NCBI GenBank assembly: GCA_934320895.1
Contig: CAKRFY010000005.1
Span: forward strand, 1 to 64,000
Origin: an uncultured Lachnospiraceae bacterium
Lineage (GTDB): Bacteria > Bacillota > Clostridia > Lachnospirales > Lachnospiraceae
Direction of reading: 5' to 3'
Length of the DNA stretch: 64,000 bases
The notes beneath the pieces were generated by a model. The model was given only the letters and a program-made list of their open reading frames with translations, had not been told where the DNA came from and ran no database searches. Numbering within the stretch: the stretch's first letter is position 1; every line of letters starts with the position of its first letter. Shown here piece by piece: positions 17,225-25,918 of this stretch. A program made the position numbers and the translations under genes.

Positions 17225-17467
17225 ATGGCACATATCTGTAAAAAATGTTTTCTGCGTGAGATGGCAGAAAAAGATGCCAGAATGATAGAAAAATATAAGA
17301 ATGAAATAAAAGAAAATGACCGCGTATCGGAAGAAAAATACGAGGAGAGGCTTGCTGTTTGCAGGAGATGTGATTTTCTTAATGCTGGCACCTGTGGTGC
17401 CTGCGGATGTTATGTGGAGCTTAGGGCAGCAGCAAAGGTGGGAAGATGTCCACATAAATCATGGTAG
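17225..17467 (+). CDS. Small cysteine-rich protein (DUF6171-like)
   Basis: The 80-residue protein has seven Cys, arranged as CKKC near the N terminus, CRRC at about residue 47 and CGACGCYVE further on, with a charged helical middle. It looks like a small zinc-binding protein and matches the DUF6171 family as I recall it. It lies 18 bases after the arabinofuranosidase stop with its own GGGAG site, so it is in the same transcript. The function is unknown. Confidence 0.7.
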   Translation: MAHICKKCFLREMAEKDARMIEKYKNEIKENDRVSEEKYEERLAVCRRCDFLNAGTCGACGCYVELRAAAKVGRCPHKSW

Positions 17468-17795
17468 AGTTTTATGATATCATTTAGAAGATCTTGACAC
17501 TATCAGGGAAGTCCAACACTTTTATTGCGTGGAGCAATAAGTGAGGGTGTGACTTGTATAAATTTCCATCTGCTGAGTTGTAGTCAATCGCCGTAGCACG
17601 CTACGGCTCATTCCTACGTCTTGCAGACTGAAAATTTACCTTACGTTATTTAGCTGAAAGTCATTGATATACTACACTGGTAAAATATTGCTGTTTGGAA
17701 AAAGATAAAATGATTTAGGATATTGTTGACTGATTATTCGTTACTATTGTATAATAGATAGAAAGATTATTGTTTGTATAGTAGTAGAAAATTGT
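17468..17795 (+). other. Intergenic region with hairpin and dispersed repeat
   Basis: The 328-bp gap holds a hairpin, TTATTGC (17522-17528) with GCAATAA (17534-17540), and a copy of the palindromic repeat at 17552-17680. No open frame with a ribosome binding site is seen. The ArsR-type gene start is preceded by ATTGTATAATAG (about 17747-17758), a possible -10 region. Confidence 0.5.
17552..17680 (+). repeat. Palindromic miniature element, copy A
   Basis: This 129-bp segment aligns without gaps to 60097-60225, with about 12 differences counted by eye. It has a central hairpin GCCGTAGC/GCTACGGC and outer complementary arms around AAATTT...CTGC and GCAG...AAATTT. The left arm seen in copy B is absent here and replaced by unrelated sequence, so this copy is truncated or rearranged on its left. 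Confidence 0.75.
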
Positions 17796-18740
17796 ATGGA
17801 AAAGAAGGTGAAGGGATTGTTACATATTACATCATTAGATGATGGGGTTGGAATTTTTAAAGCATTGGGTTCGGATGTCAGAATACAGATTCTAAATATA
17901 TTGCTTGAAAACAGCAATATGAGTATGAAAGATCTTGCTGCAAGGTTAAATATTACAAATGGAGCACTCACGGGACATATTAAGAAGCTTGAGAGTTGTG
18001 GGCTTATTACAACTTTAGCTGAACCTGTTGTTCATGGAAACCAAAAGATATATTCGGTTAATTGGGACAGGGTAGTTGTTGATTTTAATAAGCCAGTTAA
18101 TGACAAAAATATATATAATACAGAAGTAAGGATAGGACATTATTCTAATTACAGCATTACACCGACATGTGGTCTTGCATCTGGCAAGTCACTTATAGGA
18201 GAGGTTGATGATGCAAGGTATTTTGAACATCCTGATAGGTTTAATGCTGAAATTTTATGGTTTACAGAAGGTTTTGTTGAATATGTTATTCCAAATTTTA
18301 TTCCAGGGTTCCAAAAGATTACACAAATTTCAATTAGCATGGAGATTTGTTCAGAAGCTCCCGGTGTTAATAATGACTGGCCTTCAGATATAGAATTTTA
18401 TATTAATGATAAATCGATCGGATATTGGACATCACCAGGAGATTTTGGTGATGTAAAGGGATTTTTTACGCCTACATGGTGGCCTAAAAACTGGAATCAG
18501 TATGGTCTTTTAAAGCTGCTTGTTATCAATGAAAAAGGAACATTTATAGATGGTATCAGGATATCTGATGTGACAATAAGTGAATTTAATCTTGATTATA
18601 GAAGTAATATAAGATTTAAACTTGGTGTAGCTGAAAATGCAAAACATAGAGGTGGGCTTACAATTTTTGGTAAGTCTTTTGGAAATTATGGACAGGACAT
18701 AAATGTTTCTATAAGTTATAAGCCTATGGATAGGGAGTAG
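17796..18740 (+). CDS. ArsR-type HTH regulator with large beta-rich C-terminal domain
   Basis: The first about 100 residues form an ArsR-like winged helix-turn-helix (FKALGSDVRIQILNILLEN, then MKDLAARLNITNGALTGHI). The following roughly 200 residues are unlike an ArsR metal sensor: no Cys/His metal motif is seen, and the segment is rich in Trp, Gly and beta strands (WWPKNWNQYGLLKLLV), reminiscent of a jelly-roll carbohydrate-binding module. The ATG at 17796 follows GTAGTAGAAAATTGT, a poor site. Its position behind the arabinofuranosidase gene suggests it senses a sugar and controls that gene; this is inference. Confidence 0.75.
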   Translation: MEKKVKGLLHITSLDDGVGIFKALGSDVRIQILNILLENSNMSMKDLAARLNITNGALTGHIKKLESCGLITTLAEPVVHGNQKIYSVNWDRVVVDFNKPVNDKNIYNTEVRIGHYSNYSITPTCGLASGKSLIGEVDDARYFEHPDRFNAEILWFTEGFVEYVIPNFIPGFQKITQISISMEICSEAPGVNNDWPSDIEFYINDKSIGYWTSPGDFGDVKGFFTPTWWPKNWNQYGLLKLLVINEKGTFIDGIRISDVTISEFNLDYRSNIRFKLGVAENAKHRGGLTIFGKSFGNYGQDINVSISYKPMDRE

Positions 18741-18813
18741 GTGCATTTTCTATTTGATACTATAAAGAAAGAGACGGAGTGCATTGCGAATATCTGCTTG
18801 ACTTAATAAGCTT

Positions 18814-18860
18814 AAAAAGGTTGTAAGATGATAAAATAAATCATTTTGCAACCTTTTTTG
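18814..18860 (+). terminator. Terminator after the ArsR-type gene
   Basis: AAAAAGGTTG and the following ATGAT pair with ATCAT and CAACCTTTTTT, giving a long stem that ends in a T run. It isolates the next gene. Confidence 0.85.
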
Positions 18861-18889
18861 ATAAGTTTTGTTCAACAAGCAAAAAAGGT

Positions 18890-18947
18890 TTGACTTCATT
18901 ATATGTAGCAAATATAATATCTTTGTTGCGGTAAGTGATGACTTACC
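18890..18947 (+). promoter_or_regulatory. Strong promoter and leader hairpin of the Tp47-domain gene
   Basis: TTGACT (18890-18895) and TATAAT (18913-18918) are 17 bases apart, a near-consensus housekeeping promoter. The predicted start of the RNA is close to a hairpin, GGTAAGT-GATG-ACTTACC (18930-18947), which could be an operator or an RNA-stabilising 5' hairpin. Confidence 0.75.
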
Positions 18948-18994
18948 AAACTTAGGATTATATAACAAAAACACACATAAGATAGGAGACAGCC

Positions 18995-20602
18995 ATGAGG
19001 AAACTTATTAAAAAAAGTGTGGCGGTTGCGTTGTCAACAGCGCTTCTTGTTACATTGGGACCTGTAACAGATATTGTAAAGACGAGAGCGGCAGCAGATG
19101 ATTATACATATCTCTATGCCGGACTTACATGGGATCAGTACTGGGATGCAGAACAGATATATCTGCAGAGCGGAAAGAGCATGACGGATGCAAATTCTGA
19201 AGCCGATGCAAGATCAGAGATGGATAAAGGTGCTTTTGATGCAGTTTCAAGAGCTACAACAAATCATGGACTTCATAGAGGAAGTTATCAGTGCGATGCA
19301 GTTATTTATGGTGAGGACGGAAGTGAGTTTGAAGTATCACACTGGTCAAAAGATGGAGCTACATTGTATCTTACAGATGGAACAAGCGTAGCTTACAATA
19401 AGGGGACTATTACTAAAGCTGATGGAACACAGACAACTTTAAAAGAGTATAAAGTTAAAGGAATCAAATATGTTCCTGTTGCTGTAAAGACATCAGAACT
19501 TGCAGATTTTAAGAAGGCTTACAAAGTTGTTGAAAATGATGGCGAACTTGTTGGAGGATACAGCGAGGCTAACCTTTCTGCATATGATCTTAAGGCAGAT
19601 GTAACAGCAGATACAAATGGTCTTAAGACAGCAACAGAAAAAAAGGATGGAACATTTGAGTTTAGTGCAAGAAAGACAGGTAAAGATTCAGGTATAAAGG
19701 ATCAGACACTTGCAAAGGCATCAAAACTTAAGGTAGAAGTTAAGGAAGCAAATGGAAGCTACGGAGAGTTTCTTCGTGTGGACATAAATAATGCTGATGA
19801 TGCAGATACATCAAAGGGAGAGGGATATGGAGCTCTCGGAGCAAAGATGCAGGCTGTAAAGTGGACATATTATGGTAAGGATTCTACACGCAAAACAGCA
19901 ATCGCAAATTTTGGAACGAAGTTTGCAGCAGACAACTGGATGCATAAGTCTATGGGAATCCAGCTTGGCCTTACAGATTCATACAGAGCAGCACTTCCGG
20001 GAGGTACTGACGGAACAGGTTACTGGAGTCTTACAGTATATGCACTCGGATTTGAAGATGAGACAGTTGATTTTGAGGTGACAGAGGATAATATCGTTGA
20101 TACGGTAAATATATCTGAGAATGCAGATACAACAAAATTAAGTGACCTTGTAAAAAAAGCAAAATCATTAAAAGAATCTGATTATACAGCAGACAGTTGG
20201 AAAAATTTTGCAGGAGAACTTGAAGAGGCCGAGGAAGAACTCGCAAAGACAAATCATTATCAGGCAATGGTAGATGAGGCTTACAATCATCTCAGTGAAG
20301 CAATCAAAGCTCTTGTAAAGAAAACAAAATCATTGAAGGCACCTGTGTTTGTTAAGGCTACAGCAAAGAAAAAAGCAATGACAGTTACATGGAAAAAAGT
20401 AAGTGGCGCAAAAGAGTATCAGGTACAGTATTCTCTTTCAAAGAACTTTAAGAAAGCTACTGTTAAGACAGCTAAAAAGACTTCTTTAACAGTTAATAAG
20501 TTAAAGACAGGAAACAAGTATTATGTAAGAGTTAAGGCTGTGGCATCTGATAAAAAGCTTAACAGTGGATGGTCAGCAGTAAAGATGGTTAAAGTAAAAT
20601 AA
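18995..20602 (+). CDS. Secreted Tp47-domain protein with FIVAR-like and fibronectin III-like regions
   Basis: The 535-residue protein starts with a signal peptide (about 1-33, ending near TRAAADD). Residues 35-135 match what I recall of the Treponema pallidum Tp47 C domain (YTYLYAGLTWDQYWDAEQIY, then DKGAFDAVSRATTNHGLHRG), and about 160-350 a second Tp47-like beta domain. Residues 370-440 are a helical FIVAR-like module and 445-535 a fibronectin III-like domain (AMTVTWKKVSGAKEYQVQY). No lipobox or sortase motif is present. Tp47 was once reported as a penicillin-binding protein; its physiological role is unclear. It is followed by ApbE and FMN-binding genes, which suggests a part in flavin-based redox at the cell surface. 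Confidence 0.75.
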   Translation: MRKLIKKSVAVALSTALLVTLGPVTDIVKTRAAADDYTYLYAGLTWDQYWDAEQIYLQSGKSMTDANSEADARSEMDKGAFDAVSRATTNHGLHRGSYQCDAVIYGEDGSEFEVSHWSKDGATLYLTDGTSVAYNKGTITKADGTQTTLKEYKVKGIKYVPVAVKTSELADFKKAYKVVENDGELVGGYSEANLSAYDLKADVTADTNGLKTATEKKDGTFEFSARKTGKDSGIKDQTLAKASKLKVEVKEANGSYGEFLRVDINNADDADTSKGEGYGALGAKMQAVKWTYYGKDSTRKTAIANFGTKFAADNWMHKSMGIQLGLTDSYRAALPGGTDGTGYWSLTVYALGFEDETVDFEVTEDNIVDTVNISENADTTKLSDLVKKAKSLKESDYTADSWKNFAGELEEAEEELAKTNHYQAMVDEAYNHLSEAIKALVKKTKSLKAPVFVKATAKKKAMTVTWKKVSGAKEYQVQYSLSKNFKKATVKTAKKTSLTVNKLKTGNKYYVRVKAVASDKKLNSGWSAVKMVKVK

Positions 20603-20647
20603 CAATATATCTGTTAGTAGAATTATTTTTGGGATATTAATGATAGT

Positions 20648-20684
20648 GCAAAAGGGAAGGTTGTTTTTCAGCCTTCCGTTTTGC
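20648..20684 (+). terminator. Hairpin between the Tp47-domain gene and apbE
   Basis: GCAAAAGGGAAGG (20648-20660) pairs with CCTTCCGTTTTGC (20672-20684). There is no T run after it and it ends 6 bases before the apbE ribosome binding site (AAGGGGGGCGG), so it may reduce read-through or protect mRNA rather than fully terminate. Confidence 0.55.
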
Positions 20685-20707
20685 GCGTTAAGGGGGGCGG
20701 AATATTT

Positions 20708-21784
20708 GTGAGACTTAAAAAAATAGTTTTTGGTTTTGCTTTGTGTGCGGCACTTTTTACGGGGTGTCAGAGTGGCGGTGATAAGTCCGGTGTGACGGAT
20801 AAGACAGCTAAGACGAGTAAACAGGGTGATTGTGTTGAGGCTCAGAAAGATATTTTTGCGATGGATACTTATATGACTGTCAAGACTTATGGAAAGGCGG
20901 CAGAAAAGGCGGCTGATGCGGCTGTTGATGAGATAAACAGGCTTGATGATATGTTTAGTACAGGTAATAAAGAGAGTGAAATAGCTATTTTAAATGATAA
21001 TGGAAGTGAGATTTTGTCTAAGGAGACAGGGACTCTTATCGAAAGATCATGTGACCTGTACAAAAGTACAGACGGTGCGTTTAATATAGCTGTTTATCCA
21101 CTCATGAAAGAGTGGGGATTTACAAATGAGAAATACAAGGTTCCTGATGAAAAAACGATAAAAGGTCTTTTAAAAAATATTGATGTTTCAAAGATTAAAT
21201 ATAATAAGAAGAAAAGACAGATAACACTGCCTGAGAATTATAAGATAGATCTCGGTGGTATTGCAAAGGGTTATACATCGTCAAGGCTTATGGAGATATT
21301 TAAGAAATACAAGCTTGATGGCGGCATTGTTTCACTTGGTGGAAATGTTCAGACTTACGGGCATAAAGATGGCAGTAAAAACTGGAAAGTAGCGATTGAA
21401 AATCCTGAGACTTCACCGTTTGATGGTGATTACCTTGGTGTGCTTAAGATTACTGATAAAGCAGTTATCACCTCTGGAAGTTATGAGAGATATTTTGAAA
21501 AAGATGGAAAGAGATATCATCATATTTTAGATCCAAAAACAGGCAGACCAGCAGAAAGTGGTCTTATAAGTGTGTCTGTGATAAGTGATGATGGGACTCT
21601 TGCGGATGGATTGTCAACTTCATTATTTATAATGGGGAAGAAAAAGGGAGAGAAATACTGGCAGGAAAACAGGGATAAATTTGATGTTGTCTGGCTTGAG
21701 GAAGATGGAACTGTGACTATAACAGATGGAATAAAGGATGTGTTTTCATCTGACTTTAAATATAGTGTTGTGAGTGATGAGTAG
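20708..21784 (+). CDS. apbE: FAD:protein FMN transferase, lipoprotein
   Basis: ApbE covalently attaches FMN from FAD to a Ser/Thr in FMN-binding domains outside the membrane. The 358-residue protein begins with a lipoprotein signal (LFTGCQSGG, lipidated Cys about residue 18). Family motifs include AMDTYMTVKTYG, IDLGGIAKGYTSSRL, SGSYERYF, HHILDPKTGRP and the Mg2+-binding ISDDGTLADGLSTSLF. The GTG at 20708 follows AAGGGGGGCGG; upstream in-frame starts overlap that site. Its substrates are very likely the FMN-binding proteins encoded directly downstream, which carry five flavinylation motifs in total. Confidence 0.95.
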   Translation: MRLKKIVFGFALCAALFTGCQSGGDKSGVTDKTAKTSKQGDCVEAQKDIFAMDTYMTVKTYGKAAEKAADAAVDEINRLDDMFSTGNKESEIAILNDNGSEILSKETGTLIERSCDLYKSTDGAFNIAVYPLMKEWGFTNEKYKVPDEKTIKGLLKNIDVSKIKYNKKKRQITLPENYKIDLGGIAKGYTSSRLMEIFKKYKLDGGIVSLGGNVQTYGHKDGSKNWKVAIENPETSPFDGDYLGVLKITDKAVITSGSYERYFEKDGKRYHHILDPKTGRPAESGLISVSVISDDGTLADGLSTSLFIMGKKKGEKYWQENRDKFDVVWLEEDGTVTITDGIKDVFSSDFKYSVVSDE

Positions 21785-21841
21785 ACTTGATCATGTGTGA
21801 AAATTATAAAACTCTTTTAATATAGAAAATACTAGAAAGAT

Positions 21842-21908
21842 ATAGTGTAAAAATCCATATATGTAAGATCTTTCACACTATGCATAAAAAATGTGTGCAG
21901 AAATGGGG
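21842..21908 (+). repeat. Hairpin-plus-SD leader element, copy a
   Basis: TAGTGT...ACACTA forms an outer hairpin, followed by TGCATAAAAAATGTGTGCA and GAAATGGGG, which serves as the ribosome binding site of the next gene (ATG 21915). The TGCAnAAAAAATGTGTGCAG core is shared with copies at 28.7, 32.6 and 35.6 kb. Confidence 0.65.
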
Positions 21909-21914
21909 ATTAGA

Positions 21915-23717
21915 ATGAAGGAAAAATTTTTAGAAAAGGCTAAGCCGTTTGTTTTTATTTTGCCATCTGTTCTTGTAGCAGCTTTTTCTATCGGTGGCTT
22001 TTTTATAGGTAGCGATATTGCAGCAAAAAACAGTCTGTTAAAGGGGAGCTTGGGAAATGATGTAGTAAATGAAGCAAATGCTCAGGAAAATAGTGGTGCT
22101 TATGAGAATGAGACAGATAAGAAGAAAACAGTTCAGAGGGTTGTCAAAATTGATACTGCCGGACTTAAAAATGGTACTTTTTCAGGTTCAGCCAGAGGAT
22201 ATGGCGGGACTGTCGGCGTGAAAGTTACTATATATGGTGGAAAAATAAAGAGTATAATAATAGTTTCGCATTCAGGGGAAACACCGGCGTTTTTTGAAAA
22301 AGCAAAGGCGGTGGTTACAAAGATACTCGCTTCACAGAGCGTAAACGTGGATACAGTGTCAGGTGCTACATATTCTTCAAATGGTATAATAAATGCTGTG
22401 GCTGATGCTCTTTCAAAGGCGGGAGATAAGACTGTAAGGACAAAGAAAGCTGCTATAAAAAAGACGGTAGATGTTAGTATAAGCAAGGTAAAAAAAACAA
22501 AGGTAAAAAGCGGAAAACCTGCTGATGGAGTGTTTGAGGGCAGCAGTGTATGTGAAAAATTTGGATATACGGTAAGTTTGAAAGCAAAATTTAAAGACGG
22601 AGAGCCTGCGGCAGTCTATGATATGAAGATGCTTAACAATAGTGACAGTTCAAATAATGCTTATATGACAAAAGCATGGCGTGGCATGGTTAAACGTATA
22701 ATAGGTGGCAATGTCGGTGTAAATGCATCAGATATAGATATAGTGTCAGGCGCTACATATTCTTCAAATGCAATCCTTAATGCATATTTTGATGCACGCA
22801 ATAAAGCTATTGCAAAGGCTGATGGAACAAAGATAAAATCTACGCCAAAGCCTAAGATAGTGCCTTCAAAGAAACCGACAGCAGTAAAGGTGCCACAACC
22901 GGCTAAAGTACCTGATGGTGATATAGCAGATGGAAAATACAGGGTAAGTGCTGTATGTGAACCGGATGAAGATGAGGATTTTGAAAAATATACGCTCAGT
23001 GCGTCATTTACATTTTTAAAAGGTAAATGTATAGATATAGCTCATTTTTCTTCGACAGCCGAAAGTAATAAGAATTATTATATGAAAGCGGCAAATGGGG
23101 ATGGTAAAGTAAAAGGTGTTGCAGCACAGATATTAAATAAACAGTCAGCAGATGGTATAAGTGCTGTATCTGGTGCGACATGTTCATCTAAAACAATCGT
23201 GAAACTTTATGTTAAAGCACTTGAAGAAGCAGCTAAGAAAGCGGGGGTAAATAAGACTCCAATGCCTTCTGAAAGTCCTGTACCGACATTGCAGCCTGAA
23301 AATACATCTTCTCCACAGGATACCCAGACTCCAATGCCGGCGGCAACATCTGATGTGTTACCAAGTGCAGAACCGGCACCGGAGCCTAGTCTTATTCCAT
23401 TAAATTCAGGAACATACAACGAGACGATAACTGTATATCCAAATGAATCTAATGAATTTAGAGAGTATACGCTGACAGCAGATGTTTTATTTGATGACAA
23501 TCGTTTCTGCGGTTTTGAGAATGTGACTTTGTCTGATGAAACAAACAGATTTTATTATAATAAAGCAGTAAATGGAACAAAAAAGAAGCCGGGACTTATA
23601 TCACAGATAAATGCAAAACAAAATGATGAACTTGATGCTGTATCGGGAGCTACATGTACATCAAATGCACTTATAGAATTGTTTTCAAAGGCGTGGAATG
23701 AGGCTAAAGTAAAATAG
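21915..23717 (+). CDS. Surface protein with four FMN-binding domains
   Basis: The 600-residue protein has one N-terminal membrane segment (about 8-32), then four FMN_bind domains ending near residues 170, 300, 435 and 600. Each holds a flavinylation motif: VSGATYSSN twice, VSGATCSSK and VSGATCTSN, with the modified Thr expected in SGAT. Pro- and Ser-rich linkers separate domains 2-3 and 3-4, typical of proteins that span a cell wall. The arrangement resembles PplA-type and multi-flavinylated proteins of extracellular electron transfer. The ATG at 21915 follows GGGGA; an earlier in-frame ATG at 21891 lies inside the leader hairpin. Neighbours supply ApbE and a membrane iron-sulphur protein. 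Confidence 0.9.
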   Translation: MKEKFLEKAKPFVFILPSVLVAAFSIGGFFIGSDIAAKNSLLKGSLGNDVVNEANAQENSGAYENETDKKKTVQRVVKIDTAGLKNGTFSGSARGYGGTVGVKVTIYGGKIKSIIIVSHSGETPAFFEKAKAVVTKILASQSVNVDTVSGATYSSNGIINAVADALSKAGDKTVRTKKAAIKKTVDVSISKVKKTKVKSGKPADGVFEGSSVCEKFGYTVSLKAKFKDGEPAAVYDMKMLNNSDSSNNAYMTKAWRGMVKRIIGGNVGVNASDIDIVSGATYSSNAILNAYFDARNKAIAKADGTKIKSTPKPKIVPSKKPTAVKVPQPAKVPDGDIADGKYRVSAVCEPDEDEDFEKYTLSASFTFLKGKCIDIAHFSSTAESNKNYYMKAANGDGKVKGVAAQILNKQSADGISAVSGATCSSKTIVKLYVKALEEAAKKAGVNKTPMPSESPVPTLQPENTSSPQDTQTPMPAATSDVLPSAEPAPEPSLIPLNSGTYNETITVYPNESNEFREYTLTADVLFDDNRFCGFENVTLSDETNRFYYNKAVNGTKKKPGLISQINAKQNDELDAVSGATCTSNALIELFSKAWNEAKVK

Positions 23718-23770
23718 GGGTGTTTGGATTACATGGTGATTAGTTTGTTTAAGAGAAAAGAGGACAAAAG

Positions 23771-24175
23771 TTGAAGATATTTATAGCAAAGAGTGTAAAT
23801 CTTTTGCTTGTCGTAGGGATAATATTTGTTTATTGTACGCAGACAGGCAAAATTCAGAAAGAAACATCAACTGATATGGGTGTGGACAATTCACAGTCGT
23901 ATTTTGCGGATGATGGTATATATGAGGGGAGTGGTGATGGATTTGGAGGAAAGATAAAGGTGCGCCTTGCCGTGAAGGACAAAAAACTTCAAAGTGCAGA
24001 GATATTATCGGCGGAAAACGAGACAAAAGATTATCTTGAATCAGCAAAAAAAATACTTGACGATGCAGTAAAACAACAGTCCACAGATGTAGATACAGTG
24101 TCTGGTGCGACATTATCGTCAAATGGCATAATCAGTGCTATGAAGGATGCACTTGCGAATGGAAAGGAACAATAG
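23771..24175 (+). CDS. Small FMN-binding protein
   Basis: The 134-residue protein has an N-terminal membrane anchor (about 5-24) and a single FMN_bind domain with the motif DTVSGATLSSNG near residue 110. It starts at TTG 23771 behind AAGAGGAC; no ATG is available in frame. It lies 4 bases before the iron-sulphur membrane protein gene, a pairing seen where a flavinylated domain receives electrons from a NapH- or NosR-like membrane protein. Confidence 0.9.
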   Translation: MKIFIAKSVNLLLVVGIIFVYCTQTGKIQKETSTDMGVDNSQSYFADDGIYEGSGDGFGGKIKVRLAVKDKKLQSAEILSAENETKDYLESAKKILDDAVKQQSTDVDTVSGATLSSNGIISAMKDALANGKEQ

Positions 24176-24179
24176 ATAA

Positions 24180-24953
24180 ATGGCAAATGTAAAAACAAAA
24201 TTGAAGTGTTTACAGATATCAAGGATAGTTATACAGCTTGCATTTTTTATATTTATGCCGTCACTGTTTTCGCAGGCTTTTGCAGGCGTAAAGGAAGCAG
24301 CGGCACTTATGGGAAAAGGTCAGCCATTGAAAGAATCTGACTTTGCGGTAAAACTGCTCATATTATGTACTATTACTGTGATTTTTGGAAGGATTTTCTG
24401 TGGATTTATGTGCTCATTTGGAGCGATAGGTGACTGGTTTTATATGCTCTCTGGGTTTATTCAGAAAAAAACGGGTATAAAATTTCCAAAGATTTCAGAA
24501 AAATACCAGATTATTATGCAAAAATTTAAGTACATCATATTATTGCTGATTGTAGTTATATGTTTTGTTGGAAATGGTGAGTACATTACTAAATACAGTC
24601 CGTGGACGGTATTTTCGCTTATAACACAGAGAAATTTCAAGATAGGAGCTTATGCAACAGGCATTTTTCTGCTTATTCTTATAATAATAGGAATGATGTT
24701 AAAAGAGAGATTTTTTTGTCAGTTTCTATGTCCGTTGGGGGCGGTATTTTCACTTCTTCCAAAAATTCCTTTGTTTCATGTGAAAAAGAAAGGGCAGCAG
24801 TGTTTTAATGGTTGTAAGGCATGTACAAATAAGTGTCCCGTTAATCTTAAGTATGATGAAGCCGGAATGAGAGAGGGTGAGTGTATAAGCTGTGGAAGAT
24901 GTTTTATGGTCTGCCCACACAGGATGAAGAAAAATACTGCCGCAAAATCATAA
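24180..24953 (+). CDS. NapH-like membrane iron-sulphur protein
   Basis: The 257-residue protein has four or five membrane helices with two CxxxC motifs at helix ends (FCGFMCSFGA and FFCQFLCPLGA), as in Fer4_5 proteins such as NapH and NosR. The C-terminal cytosolic tail carries two 4Fe-4S clusters in CFNGCKACTNKCP and CISCGRCFMVCP. Such proteins carry electrons across the membrane. Here the partners are the flavinylated proteins just upstream, so I infer electron flow from the cytosol or quinones to external FMN domains. The final electron acceptor is not encoded nearby. Confidence 0.9.
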   Translation: MANVKTKLKCLQISRIVIQLAFFIFMPSLFSQAFAGVKEAAALMGKGQPLKESDFAVKLLILCTITVIFGRIFCGFMCSFGAIGDWFYMLSGFIQKKTGIKFPKISEKYQIIMQKFKYIILLLIVVICFVGNGEYITKYSPWTVFSLITQRNFKIGAYATGIFLLILIIIGMMLKERFFCQFLCPLGAVFSLLPKIPLFHVKKKGQQCFNGCKACTNKCPVNLKYDEAGMREGECISCGRCFMVCPHRMKKNTAAKS

Positions 24954-25167
24954 GATTTCTTATAAAATAAAAATCACAGCAGCGTTTCATGGTTCAGACA
25001 ATACTTTTATAAGATATGCCTGTTGGTACATAAATAGATAGAGCGTGTTAAGATTATAATATATTGCAATGTATATTTTAATATTACCGGAATATTATTT
25101 AAAGATAGCATAAATAATAAACTGACCTTATTATACAGGGATGGTTAAAGATTTATTGGAGGTGCGT

Positions 25168-25791
25168 ATGCTTAACTATATCTGGGCGTTTATGATACTT
25201 GGAGGACTGGCGTATGGTGTGACATGCGGTCAGGCAAAGGCTCTGTCGGATTGTATTATTGATAGTTCGGGAGAAGCAGTGTCACTTGCAATTACGATGC
25301 TTGGTGTTATGGCGATGTGGTGTGGTATAATGGAAGTTGCAAAACAGTCGGGACTTATGGATAAAATGACAAAACTTTTGTCCCCGGCTGTTCATTTTTT
25401 ATTTCCTGAAATTGATAAAAAACATATTGTAAATGAATATATAACGGCCAATATAGTTGCAAATATGCTTGGCCTTGGCTGGGCTGCAACGCCTATGGGA
25501 TTAAAGGCGATAAAAGAAATGGCAAAGCTAGAGTGTGACAGACTCGTCAAAGAGGGTATTGACATATCAAAGGTAAAGTTAAAAGCAAGCAATGAGATGT
25601 GTACATTTCTTGTTATAAATATATCATCACTACAACTGATACCTGTAAATATAATAGCATATAGAAGCCAGTATGGCAGTGTTAATCCTGTGAGCATAGT
25701 TGTTCCAGGTTTGATAGCAACAGGTGTAAGTACATTTGTGGCAGTGATATTTTGCAGAGTGATGTCAAAGGTAAGAAAGACAGGATTATAG
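25168..25791 (+). CDS. spmA: Spore maturation protein A-like membrane protein
   Basis: The 207-residue protein has several membrane helices and the Gate-domain pattern of SpmA (MAMWCGIMEVAKQSGLMDKM; EYITANIVANMLGLGWAATP). SpmA is needed for spore core dehydration in Bacillus, but homologues also occur in non-sporulating bacteria. It usually precedes spmB; none follows here. The ATG at 25168 follows TTGGAGG. Upstream, 24954-25167 holds an inverted repeat TAATATT-ACCGG-AATATTA (25079-25097) and no gene. Confidence 0.85.
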   Translation: MLNYIWAFMILGGLAYGVTCGQAKALSDCIIDSSGEAVSLAITMLGVMAMWCGIMEVAKQSGLMDKMTKLLSPAVHFLFPEIDKKHIVNEYITANIVANMLGLGWAATPMGLKAIKEMAKLECDRLVKEGIDISKVKLKASNEMCTFLVINISSLQLIPVNIIAYRSQYGSVNPVSIVVPGLIATGVSTFVAVIFCRVMSKVRKTGL

Positions 25792-25918
25792 AGATTGTTG
25801 TAAGTACTGGACAGTAACACTGGATGAAGGCTTATAATACCATTATTTATATATGTTGCACTTTATATATATTTTGTGTTAAATTATATATTGGTATTAT
25901 TTTTAAGGGGGTGTGTAG

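Noticed and set aside
21891..21914. CAEM-type N-terminal extension shared by frames at 21891, 28667 and 35774
   Set aside because: The shared residues are the leader hairpin read in one frame; copy c is in a different register, so it is not a conserved peptide.
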